From Flavobacterium sp. (lineage in GTDB: Bacteria; Bacteroidota; Bacteroidia; Flavobacteriales; Flavobacteriaceae), in NCBI GenBank assembly GCA_020403245.1, contig JADBYA010000030.1, forward strand, positions 178,187 to 242,186: 64,000 nucleotides of DNA, in the 5' to 3' direction. Under the pieces are notes generated by a model that saw only the letters and a list, made by a program, of their open reading frames with translations, did not search any database and was not told where the DNA came from. A program made the translations under genes and the position numbers. Within the stretch, counting starts at the first letter, position 1; every line of letters begins with the position of its first letter. Positions 16,678-25,609 of the stretch are shown here, in pieces.

Positions 16678-17871
16678 TTATCTTCTTCCGCCACCTCCTC
16701 GGCTTCCACCGCCAAGACTACTTGCACCTCCACCACCATAACTTCTACTGCTGCTCGAGCTACGATTTCCTCCGCTGTATGAACTTGAAGATCTTGATGA
16801 TGCGCGGTTTGAAGCCGAAGATGACATATTTGATGCGCGGTTTGATGAAGCAGCATTATTATTCATCGACGCTCGGTTTGAAGTTACCGAACTATTCCTA
16901 CTTGAAGCTCTATTAGATGTGCCAGAATTATTCGACATTGATGATCTATTTGAGGAAGAATTTCCAGTTGATGGAAGTCTTGACGCTCCGTTTGAAGGTC
17001 GTGTTGATGCTCCAGTTGATGGACGAGACGAAGGTCTGCTACTCACATTTCCATTATTTCTGTAATTCCCACTTCTGATATTGTTATTTACAGTATTTGA
17101 TGTTCTTCTAAAATTATTATTGTAATTATTGTAATGATGGGAATTATTTATATTAATATTTACATTACCGCGATATCCGCCATAATAACCTCCATGACAA
17201 TATGAATGGTTAGACCAATAGATACCAAAAGTTAAAGGAAACCATGGTCGAAAATAAGGTGGATAATATCCATAATAATAAGGAGGAAAATAAGGAACAT
17301 ACATTGGCGAATAAACATACTGTACAATAGGAGCGGATTGAACCACAACAACAGTTGTTGTAGCTGGAGTTTGAGCTGCACTAATTACTTGTTCCCCAAC
17401 ATTACTTCCTGAATATCCCGGATTAACGGTATTTTTGTCTTTGTTTCCACTTGGTTCAATAATATAATTTTTTCCATATAATGCTTCATCACCTACTATC
17501 TGTATTGAAACATTGTTGTCCTTATCTTTTGAAACCAAAATAACAGCTATATCTTGATTTTCGGTTTTGCTTATAGCAACTTGAAGTACAAATGAAAAAT
17601 CATTTCCATCTTTATTGGTAATCACTTTGATAAAATCCACTTTTTTATCATTGTCTAAATCCAAATTATTAACTTTTGTATTGTCATCATTAAGTGTTTT
17701 TTCAAAATCTTCAATCGTTTTTGATTTTTGGAAAACTTCCAAAACAGCATAAAGATCTAGACCATCTCCGGGCAACCCTAAACCTTTGGCATCAGTATCT
17801 GTTTGAGAAAATGCAGTTACACTAAACAAACTTGTTAGCAGCATAACAATTAGTAAAAAAATATTTTTCAT
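16678..17871 (-). CDS. Secreted protein with Tyr/Pro-rich middle and Ser/Asn/Arg-rich repeat tail
   Basis: 397 residues. Signal peptide about 1-22 (LFSVTAFSQ). A globular region (about 23-150) contains DLDNDKKVDFI, resembling a calcium-binding loop. A Tyr/Pro/Phe-rich stretch (about 185-225) follows, then an Asn/His-rich segment. The tail from about 265 is low complexity: several SNRAS units spaced by Ser/Asn, ending in Gly/Ser and a basic GGGSRGGGGRR. No enzyme motif or sorting domain was found. It may be a surface or envelope protein. Confidence 0.65.
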   Translation of the reverse strand: MKNIFLLIVMLLTSLFSVTAFSQTDTDAKGLGLPGDGLDLYAVLEVFQKSKTIEDFEKTLNDDNTKVNNLDLDNDKKVDFIKVITNKDGNDFSFVLQVAISKTENQDIAVILVSKDKDNNVSIQIVGDEALYGKNYIIEPSGNKDKNTVNPGYSGSNVGEQVISAAQTPATTTVVVVQSAPIVQYVYSPMYVPYFPPYYYGYYPPYFRPWFPLTFGIYWSNHSYCHGGYYGGYRGNVNININNSHHYNNYNNNFRRTSNTVNNNIRSGNYRNNGNVSSRPSSRPSTGASTRPSNGASRLPSTGNSSSNRSSMSNNSGTSNRASSRNSSVTSNRASMNNNAASSNRASNMSSSASNRASSRSSSSYSGGNRSSSSSRSYGGGGASSLGGGSRGGGGRR

Positions 17872-17929
17872 ATTTATTCATTAGATTTAATTATTATTTA
17901 AAATATTGTAGAATGCTAAATTACAAAAT

Positions 17930-19570
17930 TTATTGTTGGTTTTCTAACTCTCTCAAATTTTCCATTTTCTTGTTGGCTAGGAAACCTTTAATGTCTTCGA
18001 AATGTTCTTTTACTCGTTTGTTTCCAAATTCAAAAACTTTGGTTGCCAAACCATCTAGAAAGTCTCTATCGTGTGAAACTAGAATTAACGTGCCATCAAA
18101 ATCGCGCAAAGCATCTTTTATAATGTCTTTCGTTTTCATATCTAAATGGTTTGATGGTTCATCAAGAATTAACAAATTGACTGGTTCTAATAATAATTTT
18201 ATCATGGCCAAACGTGTCTTTTCCCCGCCTGAAAGTACTTTTACTTTCTTGGTCACATCATCGCCATGAAACATAAAAGCACCTAAGATATCTTTAATTT
18301 TAGTACGCACATCGCCTACAGCAATATCATCAATAGTTGAAAAAATAGTTGCATTTTCATCTAAAAGTGATGCTTGATTTTGGGCAAAATAGCCAATCAT
18401 AGCGTTATGACCAATTTCAACCGAACCACCATTGATTTCAATTTCTTTCATAATGGCTTTAATCATGGTTGATTTTCCTTCGCCATTTTTGCCCACAAAA
18501 GCTACTTTATCGCCTCGTTCTATTACTATATTGGCGTCTTTAAAAATCAAGTGGTCACCATAATATTTTGTCAAATCTTTCACAATAACAGGATATTGAC
18601 CTGAACGAATGGAGGGAGGAAATTTTAATTTCAATGCCGAAGTATCAATTTCATCAATTTCAACCGGCACTATCTTTTCTAACATTTTCACTCGCGATTG
18701 TACCGATAAAGTTTTTGAAAAAGTACCTTTAAAACGGTCAATAAACTCTTGGTTTTCAGCAATCATTTTTTGTTGCTCGTCATACGCTTTTTGCTGATGA
18801 ATTCGTCGGTCTTTTCGAAGTTCGAGGTAATGAGAATATTTGGCTTTGTAGTCATAAATTCTTCCCATTGTGACTTCAATGGTTCGGTTGGTAATATTAT
18901 CAACAAATGCTCTATCATGTGAAATTACTACAACAGCTTTTGCCGAATTAATCAAAAAATCTTCCAACCATTGAATACTTTCAATATCCATATGATTGGT
19001 GGGTTCATCAAGCAAAATCAAATCGGGTTTTTGTAGAAGTATTTTGGCTAATTCAATTCGCATTCTCCATCCTCCAGAAAACTCCGAAGTTTGACGATTG
19101 AAATCTTCTCTTTCAAACCCTAATCCAACAAGGATTTTCTCTACTTCGGCTTCATAATTGATTTCTTCAATAGCATAAAATTTCTCGCTCAAGTCAGAAA
19201 CTCTTTCAATTAATTTCATGTAATCATCACTTTCATAGTCGGTGCGAATGGTTAATTGTTCATTAATCTCATCAATTTCTGCTTTCATTTTAAAGATTTC
19301 GCCAAATGCTTTGGAAGTTTCTTCCATTACTGTTGCACCATCTTTTGTCAAGAGATGTTGAGGTAAATAGGCAATAACAGCATCTTTTGGTGCAGAAATA
19401 GTACCAGTTGAAGGTTTGGCTTCGCCTGCAATAATCTTTAAAAGTGTTGATTTTCCTGCACCGTTTTTACCCATTAGGGCAATTTTATCATTTTCATTAA
19501 TTGCAAAAGAAACATCGCTAAAGAGTGTGGTGCCACCAAATTGAACGGAGATATCGTTAACTGTAATCAT
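17930..19570 (-). CDS. ABC-F family ATPase (Uup/EttA-type)
   Basis: 546-residue soluble protein with two ABC domains and no membrane segment. Walker A motifs are GKNGAGKST (N-half) and GKNGEGKST (C-half); signature motifs are FSGGWRMR and LSGGEKTRLAM; Walker B with LLDEPTNHMD and ILDEPSNHLD. The charged inter-domain linker (about 245-310) is typical. ABC-F proteins act on the ribosome to modulate translation or protect against antibiotics; which subtype this is cannot be told. Confidence 0.9.
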   Translation of the reverse strand: MITVNDISVQFGGTTLFSDVSFAINENDKIALMGKNGAGKSTLLKIIAGEAKPSTGTISAPKDAVIAYLPQHLLTKDGATVMEETSKAFGEIFKMKAEIDEINEQLTIRTDYESDDYMKLIERVSDLSEKFYAIEEINYEAEVEKILVGLGFEREDFNRQTSEFSGGWRMRIELAKILLQKPDLILLDEPTNHMDIESIQWLEDFLINSAKAVVVISHDRAFVDNITNRTIEVTMGRIYDYKAKYSHYLELRKDRRIHQQKAYDEQQKMIAENQEFIDRFKGTFSKTLSVQSRVKMLEKIVPVEIDEIDTSALKLKFPPSIRSGQYPVIVKDLTKYYGDHLIFKDANIVIERGDKVAFVGKNGEGKSTMIKAIMKEIEINGGSVEIGHNAMIGYFAQNQASLLDENATIFSTIDDIAVGDVRTKIKDILGAFMFHGDDVTKKVKVLSGGEKTRLAMIKLLLEPVNLLILDEPSNHLDMKTKDIIKDALRDFDGTLILVSHDRDFLDGLATKVFEFGNKRVKEHFEDIKGFLANKKMENLRELENQQ

Positions 19571-19578
19571 TTTTATTA

Positions 19579-19613
19579 AGTTGGAAGTTGGAAGTTAGAA
19601 GTTGGAAGACTTC
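19579..19613. repeat. Tandem GTTGGAA words in the ABC-F leader
   Basis: Three to four imperfect copies of AGTTGGA/AGTTAGA in a row directly upstream of the ABC-F start. They lie downstream of the putative -7 box at 19637-19644, so they are probably transcribed. Confidence 0.7.
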
Positions 19614-19636
19614 AAATTACTAATTTTTTAAAGCGG

Positions 19637-19644
19637 CAAATATA
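19637..19644 (-). promoter_or_regulatory. Probable -7 box for the ABC-F gene
   Basis: On the minus strand the bases read TATATTTG, a perfect TAnnTTTG match. It is about 67 bases before the start codon. No TTG sits at the ideal distance. Confidence 0.45.
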
Positions 19645-19649
19645 GAATT

Positions 19650-19694
19650 TTAAATACTCAATCGAAATTCTTCTTTTATTGCATTTGCTTTTAA
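19650..19694 (-). pseudogene. Remnant of a second DUF2007 gene 3' end
   Basis: A 23-bp stretch (19651-19673) is identical to the 3' end of the intact DUF2007 gene (20122-20144). Read in the same frame it encodes LKANAIKEEFRLSI then a stop, resembling the intact tail KVNPVIEEFRLSI. A stop codon lies directly upstream, so only 14 codons remain. The 100-residue ORF at 19817 sits between the two copies. Confidence 0.5.
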
Positions 19695-19816
19695 TTACTT
19701 TTTAAATTTTATTGGATTTTGACGACAATCAAAAATTTGAAGTATTCGTTTGCTTTAATTGAGTTTTCGGAGTTTCTATTCCACCAGTAGATAGTAGTTT
19801 GAAGCTATTTAAATAA

Positions 19817-20119
19817 CTAATTCACAAAAGTACTTTCATCCAATTCAACATATTTTGTGTATATTAAGGTTTGTTTATCGAGTAAATACAAATTGCCAAA
19901 ATAACATCCTAAAAGATAACATTCATTTAATTCACCTGATTTCTGAATTTGAATTTCAAAATTATTTAGGATATTAATATTTTCAAATGTTATATAATCT
20001 CCCAAATAAGTCCCTTTTTCGAATTCCCATGTAGCATGCATTCTGCCGGGTAAAAACATAAAACGGTCAATCGTGACTATAAAAAGAAAAAAAGGGAATA
20101 TCCTGATTATTTTTTTCAT
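19817..20119 (-). CDS. Hypothetical 100-residue protein with N-terminal membrane anchor
   Basis: Starts MKKIIRIFPFFLFIVTIDRF, a signal or anchor helix; the remainder is a small beta-rich domain. I do not recognise it. The start codon is one base beyond the stop of the DUF2007 gene, so the two may be cotranscribed. It lies between an intact DUF2007 gene and a remnant of one. Confidence 0.5.
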   Translation of the reverse strand: MKKIIRIFPFFLFIVTIDRFMFLPGRMHATWEFEKGTYLGDYITFENINILNNFEIQIQKSGELNECYLLGCYFGNLYLLDKQTLIYTKYVELDESTFVN

Positions 20120-20120
20120 A

Positions 20121-20336
20121 CTAAATACTCAATCGAAATTCTTCGATAACAGGATTGACTTTTCCAAAATCAATTTCCTGGATGAAAAGTTCAACAGCTT
20201 TTTCGGTTTGAATACTTGGCAAAACATTTGCCTGATTATTGATACGAATAACTGTGTTTACGCCAATTTCTTCTATTTTTTGCTGCAATGACAACGCTAA
20301 GATTTCCTTTCCTGAAAATATTTTTATTAATCCCAT
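20121..20336 (-). CDS. DUF2007 putative signal-transducing protein
   Basis: 71 residues from the ATG at 20336. An earlier in-frame ATG (20408) would add 24 residues encoded by a low-complexity repeat and is rejected. The body, GLIKIFSGKEILALSLQQKI followed by VNTVIRINNQANVLPSIQ, matches the small ferredoxin-like DUF2007 fold. Function is unknown. It lies downstream of the half-length DEAD helicase on the same strand. Confidence 0.75.
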   Translation of the reverse strand: MGLIKIFSGKEILALSLQQKIEEIGVNTVIRINNQANVLPSIQTEKAVELFIQEIDFGKVNPVIEEFRLSI

Positions 20337-20357
20337 TATTTTGGTTTGAGGTTTAAA

Positions 20358-20384
20358 GTTTGTGGTTAATCGTTTGTGGTTAAT
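20358..20384. repeat. Tandem GTTTGTGGTTAAT word upstream of DUF2007
   Basis: Two exact 13-bp copies at 20358-20370 and 20372-20384, preceded by looser GGTTTGAGGTTTAAAG words. They fill the gap between the DUF2007 start and the DEAD helicase stop. Confidence 0.75.
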
Positions 20385-20414
20385 AAGTTTAAAATGATGA
20401 CTAAACAAAGATGA

Positions 20415-21035
20415 CTATTCCTCTATTTCCATTTCGAAGAAAGTAGGTTCTATCATGATTTTTTCAGCTAATACTGCTACTCTTTCTGTGATTTGAGAAC
20501 AAAAAAACAAGCGTTGTGTTTTTTCGATGCTATTGGATAATCGTAAAATTATTGCATCCATTCGGTTTCTAAAAAGAATATCTGCATCGTCAATAATCAA
20601 CATTTTAACAGTATTGATATTAAATCCAGCTGAGGAGAACATGGCATTTATTTTGTTTGGAGTACCGATAAGCACATCCAATCCTAACGAAATGATGTTT
20701 TTATCATAATCGATATCGCCTTTGTCATGAACTCCGAGTATACTTAAATCATGATAGGTTCCATATTTTAGAAAAAAATCTTCCATTTTCAACACTTTTT
20801 CTTTGTTTTCAACAATGATTAAAGCTCTAGTACTTTCGTCTAGTGTTTTTTCTAATTTCTGAATTACACTTAAAACAATTGTGGTTGTTTTTCCGGTACC
20901 TCCTGCAGATTGAATGACCGCATCTGCACCACTTTTAATAGTAGAGAACGTTTCCTGTTGCATTTCATTGGCTTCGGTAAGACCATTTTCGATGAGTGCT
21001 TTTTGGAGGTTGGGGTTTATTTTTTTTAAGTTCAT
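20415..21035 (-). CDS. Half-length DEAD-box helicase (first RecA domain only)
   Basis: 206 residues. Helicase motifs of domain 1 are visible but modified: motif I SAGGTGKTT (43-51), GTPNK (124-128) as motif Ib-like, DDAD (149-152) in place of DEAD, and CSQ (179-181) where SAT is usual. The second RecA domain with motifs V and VI is absent, and the reading frame ends cleanly. Without it, unwinding is unlikely, so it may bind RNA or another helicase. Neighbours on the same strand are a sigma-54-type regulator and DUF2007. Confidence 0.75.
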   Translation of the reverse strand: MNLKKINPNLQKALIENGLTEANEMQQETFSTIKSGADAVIQSAGGTGKTTTIVLSVIQKLEKTLDESTRALIIVENKEKVLKMEDFFLKYGTYHDLSILGVHDKGDIDYDKNIISLGLDVLIGTPNKINAMFSSAGFNINTVKMLIIDDADILFRNRMDAIILRLSNSIEKTQRLFFCSQITERVAVLAEKIMIEPTFFEMEIEE

Positions 21036-21046
21036 TTTATTGTTGG

Positions 21047-21076
21047 TTCACAGAGTAAAAAATGAGATTCACAGAG
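21047..21076. repeat. Direct repeat TTCACAGAG before the DEAD helicase
   Basis: TTCACAGAG at 21047-21055 and 21068-21076, 21 bp apart, in the 46-bp spacer between the NtrC-type gene and the helicase gene. Confidence 0.6.
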
Positions 21077-21081
21077 TAGTT

Positions 21082-22245
21082 TTATTTGCTAGCAAACAAC
21101 TTCACATCCATTTCAGAAATTTCGTTTCCACCAAGGATAATTAAGCGTTCTACAACGTTTCGCAATTCTCTAATATTTCCGGTCCAATCGTATTCTTGCA
21201 ATAATTTGATAGCATCATTAGAGAATGACTTGGATGTGTTTCCTTGTTCTTCGGCAATTTTGGTTGCGAAATGTTCAATTAGTATAGGGATATCACTTCG
21301 TCTTTCGTTTAGTGACGGTACTTTGATTAATATAACGGCCAAACGATGATACAAATCTTCTCGGAACCGACCTTCATCAATTTCTTTTTTCAAATCTTTA
21401 TTGGTTGCTGCTATTACGCGAACATTTATTTTGATGTCTTTGTCGGCACCTACTCTTTGAATTAGACTTTCCTGAAGTGCTCGCAATACTTTGGCCTGTG
21501 CCGATAAACTCATATCGCCAATTTCATCAAGAAAAATGGTACCGCCATCCGCTGCTTCAAATTTACCTGCTCTATCTTTTACAGCAGAGGTAAACGCGCC
21601 TTTGACATGCCCAAACAATTCACTTTCAATAAGTTCGGATGGAATGGCTGCACAATTCACTTCAATCATAGGAGCTTGCGCTCTTTCACTTTTTTCGTGT
21701 AATTGATGCGCTACCAGTTCCTTTCCGGTTCCGTTTGGCCCAGTAATTAAAACTCTAGCGTCGGTTAATGCCACTTTTTCTATCATCAACTTGATTTGAT
21801 TGACGGGTTCGCTTTCACCAATGATTTCGTAGTTTTTAGAAACCTTTTTCTTTAAAATTTTATTTTCAACAACCAATTTTTTTTTGTCTAATGCATTGCG
21901 AACAGTATTTAAAAGACGATTTAAATCTGGCGGTTTTGATATGTAATCAAAAGCACCAAGACGCATAGTTTGAATAGCGGTTTCCATATCGCCATGACCA
22001 GAAATCATGACCATTGGAATTTCGGGCTTTATTTTTTTTACTGCTTCGAGTAATTCAACACCATCCATTTTTGGCATTTTGATATCACATAAAACCAAAT
22101 CATAATCGTTGTTTTTAATTTTTTCGAAACCAAGGACTCCGTCTTCGGCTTCATCTACTATATACGAATCGCTTTCTTCCAAAAGTATTTTGGTTAATAC
22201 TCTACGGATAGAGAGTTCATCTTCGATTATTAATATTTTGGGCAT
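21082..22245 (-). CDS. NtrC-type sigma-54 response regulator without DNA-binding domain
   Basis: 387 residues. Receiver domain 1-120 with phospho-acceptor Asp54 and KPP at 104-106. AAA+ domain about 137-372: Walker A GPNGTGKE (169-176), sigma-54 contact loop GAFTSA (216-221, usually GAFTGA) and Walker B DEIGDM (240-245). It ends 14 residues after [13 protein letters not shown], so the Fis-type helix-turn-helix normally present is missing. It probably activates RpoN promoters from solution or needs a partner. No cognate kinase is adjacent. Confidence 0.88.
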   Translation of the reverse strand: MPKILIIEDELSIRRVLTKILLEESDSYIVDEAEDGVLGFEKIKNNDYDLVLCDIKMPKMDGVELLEAVKKIKPEIPMVMISGHGDMETAIQTMRLGAFDYISKPPDLNRLLNTVRNALDKKKLVVENKILKKKVSKNYEIIGESEPVNQIKLMIEKVALTDARVLITGPNGTGKELVAHQLHEKSERAQAPMIEVNCAAIPSELIESELFGHVKGAFTSAVKDRAGKFEAADGGTIFLDEIGDMSLSAQAKVLRALQESLIQRVGADKDIKINVRVIAATNKDLKKEIDEGRFREDLYHRLAVILIKVPSLNERRSDIPILIEHFATKIAEEQGNTSKSFSNDAIKLLQEYDWTGNIRELRNVVERLIILGGNEISEMDVKLFASK

Positions 22246-22259
22246 ACTTTATTTTATTC

Positions 22260-22293
22260 CGCAAAGTTCGCAAAGATGTTTCGCAAAGTTCGC
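22260..22293. repeat. Direct repeat CGCAAAGTTCGC upstream of the NtrC-type gene
   Basis: Two exact 12-bp copies at 22260-22271 and 22282-22293, 22 bp apart, with a partial CGCAAAG between them. The stretch begins 15 bases upstream of the start codon. Confidence 0.7.
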
Positions 22294-22317
22294 TGATTTT
22301 CAAATGGTTTCATTCTT

Positions 22318-22410
22318 AGCCCTGATTGAAGTGGAAATCCTTTTTTAATTACATAAGCAATTAAAAAAAGACCTGTCGGCTGGCAGGTTGAAACGAAAAG
22401 CAGGAAAATG
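22318..22410 (+). repeat. Dispersed element, copy II
   Basis: Begins AGCCCTGATTGAAGTGG, then an AT-rich hairpin TTTTTTAATT/AATTAAAAAA (about 22341-22368). A CCTG...CAGG mini-palindrome (22372-22387) follows, then TTGAAACGAAAAGCAGGAAA. Ends match copies I and III. With the direct repeat at 22260-22293 and the panB promoter at 22514-22542 it accounts for most of the 316-bp gap 22246-22561; nothing else was seen there. Confidence 0.75.
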
Positions 22411-22513
22411 GATTATTCATAGTCCGAGTCTTTCGCTACTGAAATGCATCAGCACATGTCCTAATCAGTTTTGACAAAAGTAGTATAATTTCATATTAAG
22501 CGACTAACTTTTG

Positions 22514-22542
22514 TTGCATCAAAAATAGATTTAATACTTTTG
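22514..22542 (+). promoter_or_regulatory. panB promoter
   Basis: TTG at 22514-22516 and TACTTTTG at 22535-22542, 18 bases apart; the -7 box fits TAnnTTTG. The start codon is 20 bases downstream. Confidence 0.7.
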
Positions 22543-22561
22543 TACATCAAAACGAGCAACT

Positions 22562-23380
22562 ATGTCTACAGTTAAAAAAGATTACAAAAGAATAACAACC
22601 AAGTCATTATTTGACATGAAAGCCAATGGCGAAAAAATATCGATGCTGACGGCATATGATTACTCTATGGCTAAAATAGTTGATTCTGCTGGTGTTGATG
22701 TTATTTTGGTTGGCGATTCCGCCAGTAATGTAATGGCGGGTCATGAAACGACTTTGCCTATTACGCTTGACCAAATGATTTATCATGCTTCGGGTGTTGT
22801 TAGGGCTATAGAAAGAGCTTTAGTTGTTGTGGATTTACCCTTTGGAAGTTACCAATCTGACCCAAAAGAAGCCCTACGATCTGCCATTAGAATTATGAAA
22901 GAAAGTGGAGGACATGCTGTTAAGTTGGAAGGCGGAAGCGAAATTAAAGATAGTATCAAACGTATTTTAAATGCTGGAATTCCAGTAATGGGACATTTGG
23001 GTTTAACACCACAATCTATCTATAAATTTGGTACCTATACTGTTCGTGCCAAAGAAGAAGAAGAAGCCGAAAAACTCTTGGAAGATGCAAAATTGTTAGA
23101 ACGCATAGGTTGTTTTGCCTTAGTGTTAGAAAAAATTCCAGCTGCATTAGCCGAAAAAGTGGCTAAAACTATTTCCATTCCCGTAATCGGAATTGGTGCT
23201 GGTGGTGGTGTTGACGGACAAGTATTGGTCATTCATGATATGCTTGGAATGAATAATGAATTTAGCCCCCGATTTTTAAGACGCTATTTAAATTTATATG
23301 AGCAAATGACCGCCGCGATTGGAAATTATGTTGCCGATGTAAAGTCAAAAGACTTCCCGAACATAAATGAACAATACTAG
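22562..23380 (+). CDS. panB: 3-methyl-2-oxobutanoate hydroxymethyltransferase
   Basis: First committed enzyme of pantothenate synthesis: transfers a hydroxymethyl group from methylene-tetrahydrofolate to 2-oxoisovalerate. 272 residues is normal. Signature stretches: [34 protein letters not shown] with the metal-binding Asp, [12 protein letters not shown], and [18 protein letters not shown] near the C-terminus. panC and panD are not adjacent. An RluA-type synthase follows after a palindromic repeat. Confidence 0.95.
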   Translation: MSTVKKDYKRITTKSLFDMKANGEKISMLTAYDYSMAKIVDSAGVDVILVGDSASNVMAGHETTLPITLDQMIYHASGVVRAIERALVVVDLPFGSYQSDPKEALRSAIRIMKESGGHAVKLEGGSEIKDSIKRILNAGIPVMGHLGLTPQSIYKFGTYTVRAKEEEEAEKLLEDAKLLERIGCFALVLEKIPAALAEKVAKTISIPVIGIGAGGGVDGQVLVIHDMLGMNNEFSPRFLRRYLNLYEQMTAAIGNYVADVKSKDFPNINEQY

Positions 23381-23403
23381 CTATTTAAAAGGATAAAAGT
23401 TAA

Positions 23404-23459
23404 AACCATTAAGAAATTAAGTTAATTAATGCTTAATGAATCTTAATTTCTTAATGGTT
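23404..23459. repeat. Palindromic repeat family B, copy 1
   Basis: AACCATTAAGAAATTAAG (23404-23421) with a perfect 18-bp complement at 23442-23459, around a 20-base AT-rich centre. The same arms recur at 56178-56255. Confidence 0.9.
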
Positions 23460-23468
23460 CAAATTAAA

Positions 23469-24158
23469 ATGAAAATAGTTTCTACCAAAGACAATCTACA
23501 AATCCTTCTTGAAGACAATCATATTATTGTTGTCAACAAACGTGTAGGCGATATAGTTCAAGGAGATAGAACGGGAGACAAACCGTTATGTCAAGTTGTT
23601 AAAGAATATATTAAAGAAAAATACAACAAACCCGGAGAAGTTTTTCTTGGCGTTGTTCATCGATTGGACCGACCAACTTCAGGAATTGTAGTTTTTGCCC
23701 GAACTTCTAAAGCATTAACTCGATTAAACGAAATGTTTAGCAATCGAGAAACGCAAAAAACCTATTGGGCAATTGTGAAAAATCGTCCTGAAAATGCAGA
23801 AGCAACTTTAGTACATTATTTGAAAAGAAATGAAAAAAATAATACTTCGAAAGCGCACTTACAAGAAATACCTGAAAGTAAAAAAGCCATTTTAGAGTAT
23901 AAAATCATCAAAGAACTCGATAATTATTTTGCATTAGAAATCAATCTTCATACCGGAAGACATCATCAAATTAGAGCACAATTGGCTGCTATTAACTGCC
24001 CAATAAAGGGTGATTTAAAATATGGTTTTGATCGAAGTAATACAGATGGGGGCATTCATCTTCATGCGAGGAAGTTAGTTTTTACTCATCCGGTTTCTAA
24101 AAACCCGCTCGAAATCATTGCCGCAACTCCAAAAGATGCTATTTGGAACTCTATTTAA
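23469..24158 (+). CDS. RluA-family 23S rRNA/tRNA pseudouridine synthase
   Basis: 229 residues from the ATG at 23469. An upstream in-frame ATG (23436) is rejected because those codons lie inside the palindromic repeat. The catalytic motif HRLDRPTSG (64-72) carries Asp67, and LHTGRHHQIRAQLA is the conserved substrate-binding segment. No S4 domain precedes the catalytic domain. The exact target uridine cannot be assigned. Confidence 0.9.
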   Translation: MKIVSTKDNLQILLEDNHIIVVNKRVGDIVQGDRTGDKPLCQVVKEYIKEKYNKPGEVFLGVVHRLDRPTSGIVVFARTSKALTRLNEMFSNRETQKTYWAIVKNRPENAEATLVHYLKRNEKNNTSKAHLQEIPESKKAILEYKIIKELDNYFALEINLHTGRHHQIRAQLAAINCPIKGDLKYGFDRSNTDGGIHLHARKLVFTHPVSKNPLEIIAATPKDAIWNSI

Positions 24159-24214
24159 AAATTAAAAAGTGTAACTTTACGTTTTTAGTTTAACCCTACA
24201 TAAAAATACCTACA

Positions 24215-25549
24215 ATGAAAACATTATTAATAACCTTTAGTTTGTTAGTTGGATTTGCTGCTATTGCACAAGATAATTTTTCGGGTATCAGCACTTCTAA
24301 TCGCGTTGGAATTCTTAACGCTACAATAAACCCTGCAGAGTTTTCCAATCTCTCCAAAAAGTTTGAAATCAATTTTTACGGACTAAGTTTTGATGTTTCA
24401 AATAATAAAATTGGCTTCAATGATTTAATTTCTGACACAAATTTAGAGGACTTAATTTTTAAGGGAACTGAGTCGGTAAATATGCGAATTGATGGCCAAA
24501 TATTAGGACCGAGTTTTGCCATGAAATGGAAAAAATGGGGATTTGGTATTACAACTAAAGCCAATGTAAAATTTGATGTCGTAGATGTTGACACCACTTT
24601 AGGAAATGCCATTTTTAATAATGATTTACCTCTTAATACTTCTGTTTTAAACCAATCTGAAAATCAACGATTATCAGGAACTTCTTATGGTGAAGTTGGT
24701 TTTTCGGCGTCCAGAAATGTATTTGAAAACGATAATCACCGTTGGGATGTTGGTGTTACACTTAAATTTTTATTTCCAGGTTCTTACTCTAATTTTGGTT
24801 TAAGTAATTTAAACGGAACTATAACACAAAACGCAAGTGGCGCGTTTTTAACAACCAATCAACCTGCAAATTTGAATGTTGCTTATTCCGGTAGTTTAGC
24901 GGATAGTTTTTCTAATTTTAATGATTATACCCAATCTATTTTTGGTGGATTGAATGGAGTTGCCACAGATTTTGGTGTAACCTATCAATGGAAAGATGGC
25001 AAAGAAAAATATAAAATTAAAGGTGGGCTATCCGTTAGAAATATGGGCAGCATGACTTTTAAAGACGATAATAATTACAATACTAATTATACATTTACCA
25101 CACAAGGACGTCCTCCATTAAATTTAAATTTATTCGAAAATGTTGATAATTTGAGTGAAGTTGAAGCTATTTTAATAAGCAATGGCTATCTCACGCAGAC
25201 ACCAAATAAAACCGACTTTAAAGTAAATCTACCCACATTATTAACAATGTATGCCGATTTTAAAATCGTTCCTAAAGTATATGTCACGGGGTATTTGCAA
25301 CAAAAAATGAAAAAAGACGATGCCAATGAACAAATTACATCTCGCAACATTTTTTCGGTAACTCCTAGAGTAAACTTAGGATTCTTTGAAGCGTATCTAC
25401 CGGTTTCTACAGATGATATTTCGGGAACCAATGTAGGTTTCGGATTCAGATTGTCCGGATTTTATCTAGGTTCCAATTCAATCATCACTTCATTAACAGA
25501 TGGAAAACAAGCAAATTTTTATACGGGCTTCCGATATGCTTTTTTATAA
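24215..25549 (+). CDS. Outer-membrane beta-barrel protein, DUF5723-like
   Basis: 444 residues. Signal peptide MKTLLITFSLLVGFAAIAQ. The mature part is a chain of amphipathic beta strands with Asn/Gly/Ser turns and ends FYTGFRYAFL, with an aromatic C-terminal residue pattern typical of barrels. The opening SNRVGILNATINPAEFSNLS matches what I recall of DUF5723 proteins in Bacteroidota. Role unknown. Confidence 0.7.
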   Translation: MKTLLITFSLLVGFAAIAQDNFSGISTSNRVGILNATINPAEFSNLSKKFEINFYGLSFDVSNNKIGFNDLISDTNLEDLIFKGTESVNMRIDGQILGPSFAMKWKKWGFGITTKANVKFDVVDVDTTLGNAIFNNDLPLNTSVLNQSENQRLSGTSYGEVGFSASRNVFENDNHRWDVGVTLKFLFPGSYSNFGLSNLNGTITQNASGAFLTTNQPANLNVAYSGSLADSFSNFNDYTQSIFGGLNGVATDFGVTYQWKDGKEKYKIKGGLSVRNMGSMTFKDDNNYNTNYTFTTQGRPPLNLNLFENVDNLSEVEAILISNGYLTQTPNKTDFKVNLPTLLTMYADFKIVPKVYVTGYLQQKMKKDDANEQITSRNIFSVTPRVNLGFFEAYLPVSTDDISGTNVGFGFRLSGFYLGSNSIITSLTDGKQANFYTGFRYAFL

Positions 25550-25609
25550 GTTAATACATTTGAATTTTATTTTTAATAAAGTAACGTACCGAACCAATTC
25601 AATCAGGAT

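Noticed and set aside
20337..20408. 24-residue N-terminal extension of the DUF2007 protein
   Set aside because: Encoded by the tandem GTTTGTGGTTAAT words; the family starts at the later ATG.
23436..23468. Upstream ATG for the RluA-type synthase
   Set aside because: Lies inside the right arm of the palindromic repeat; the later ATG gives the usual N-terminus.
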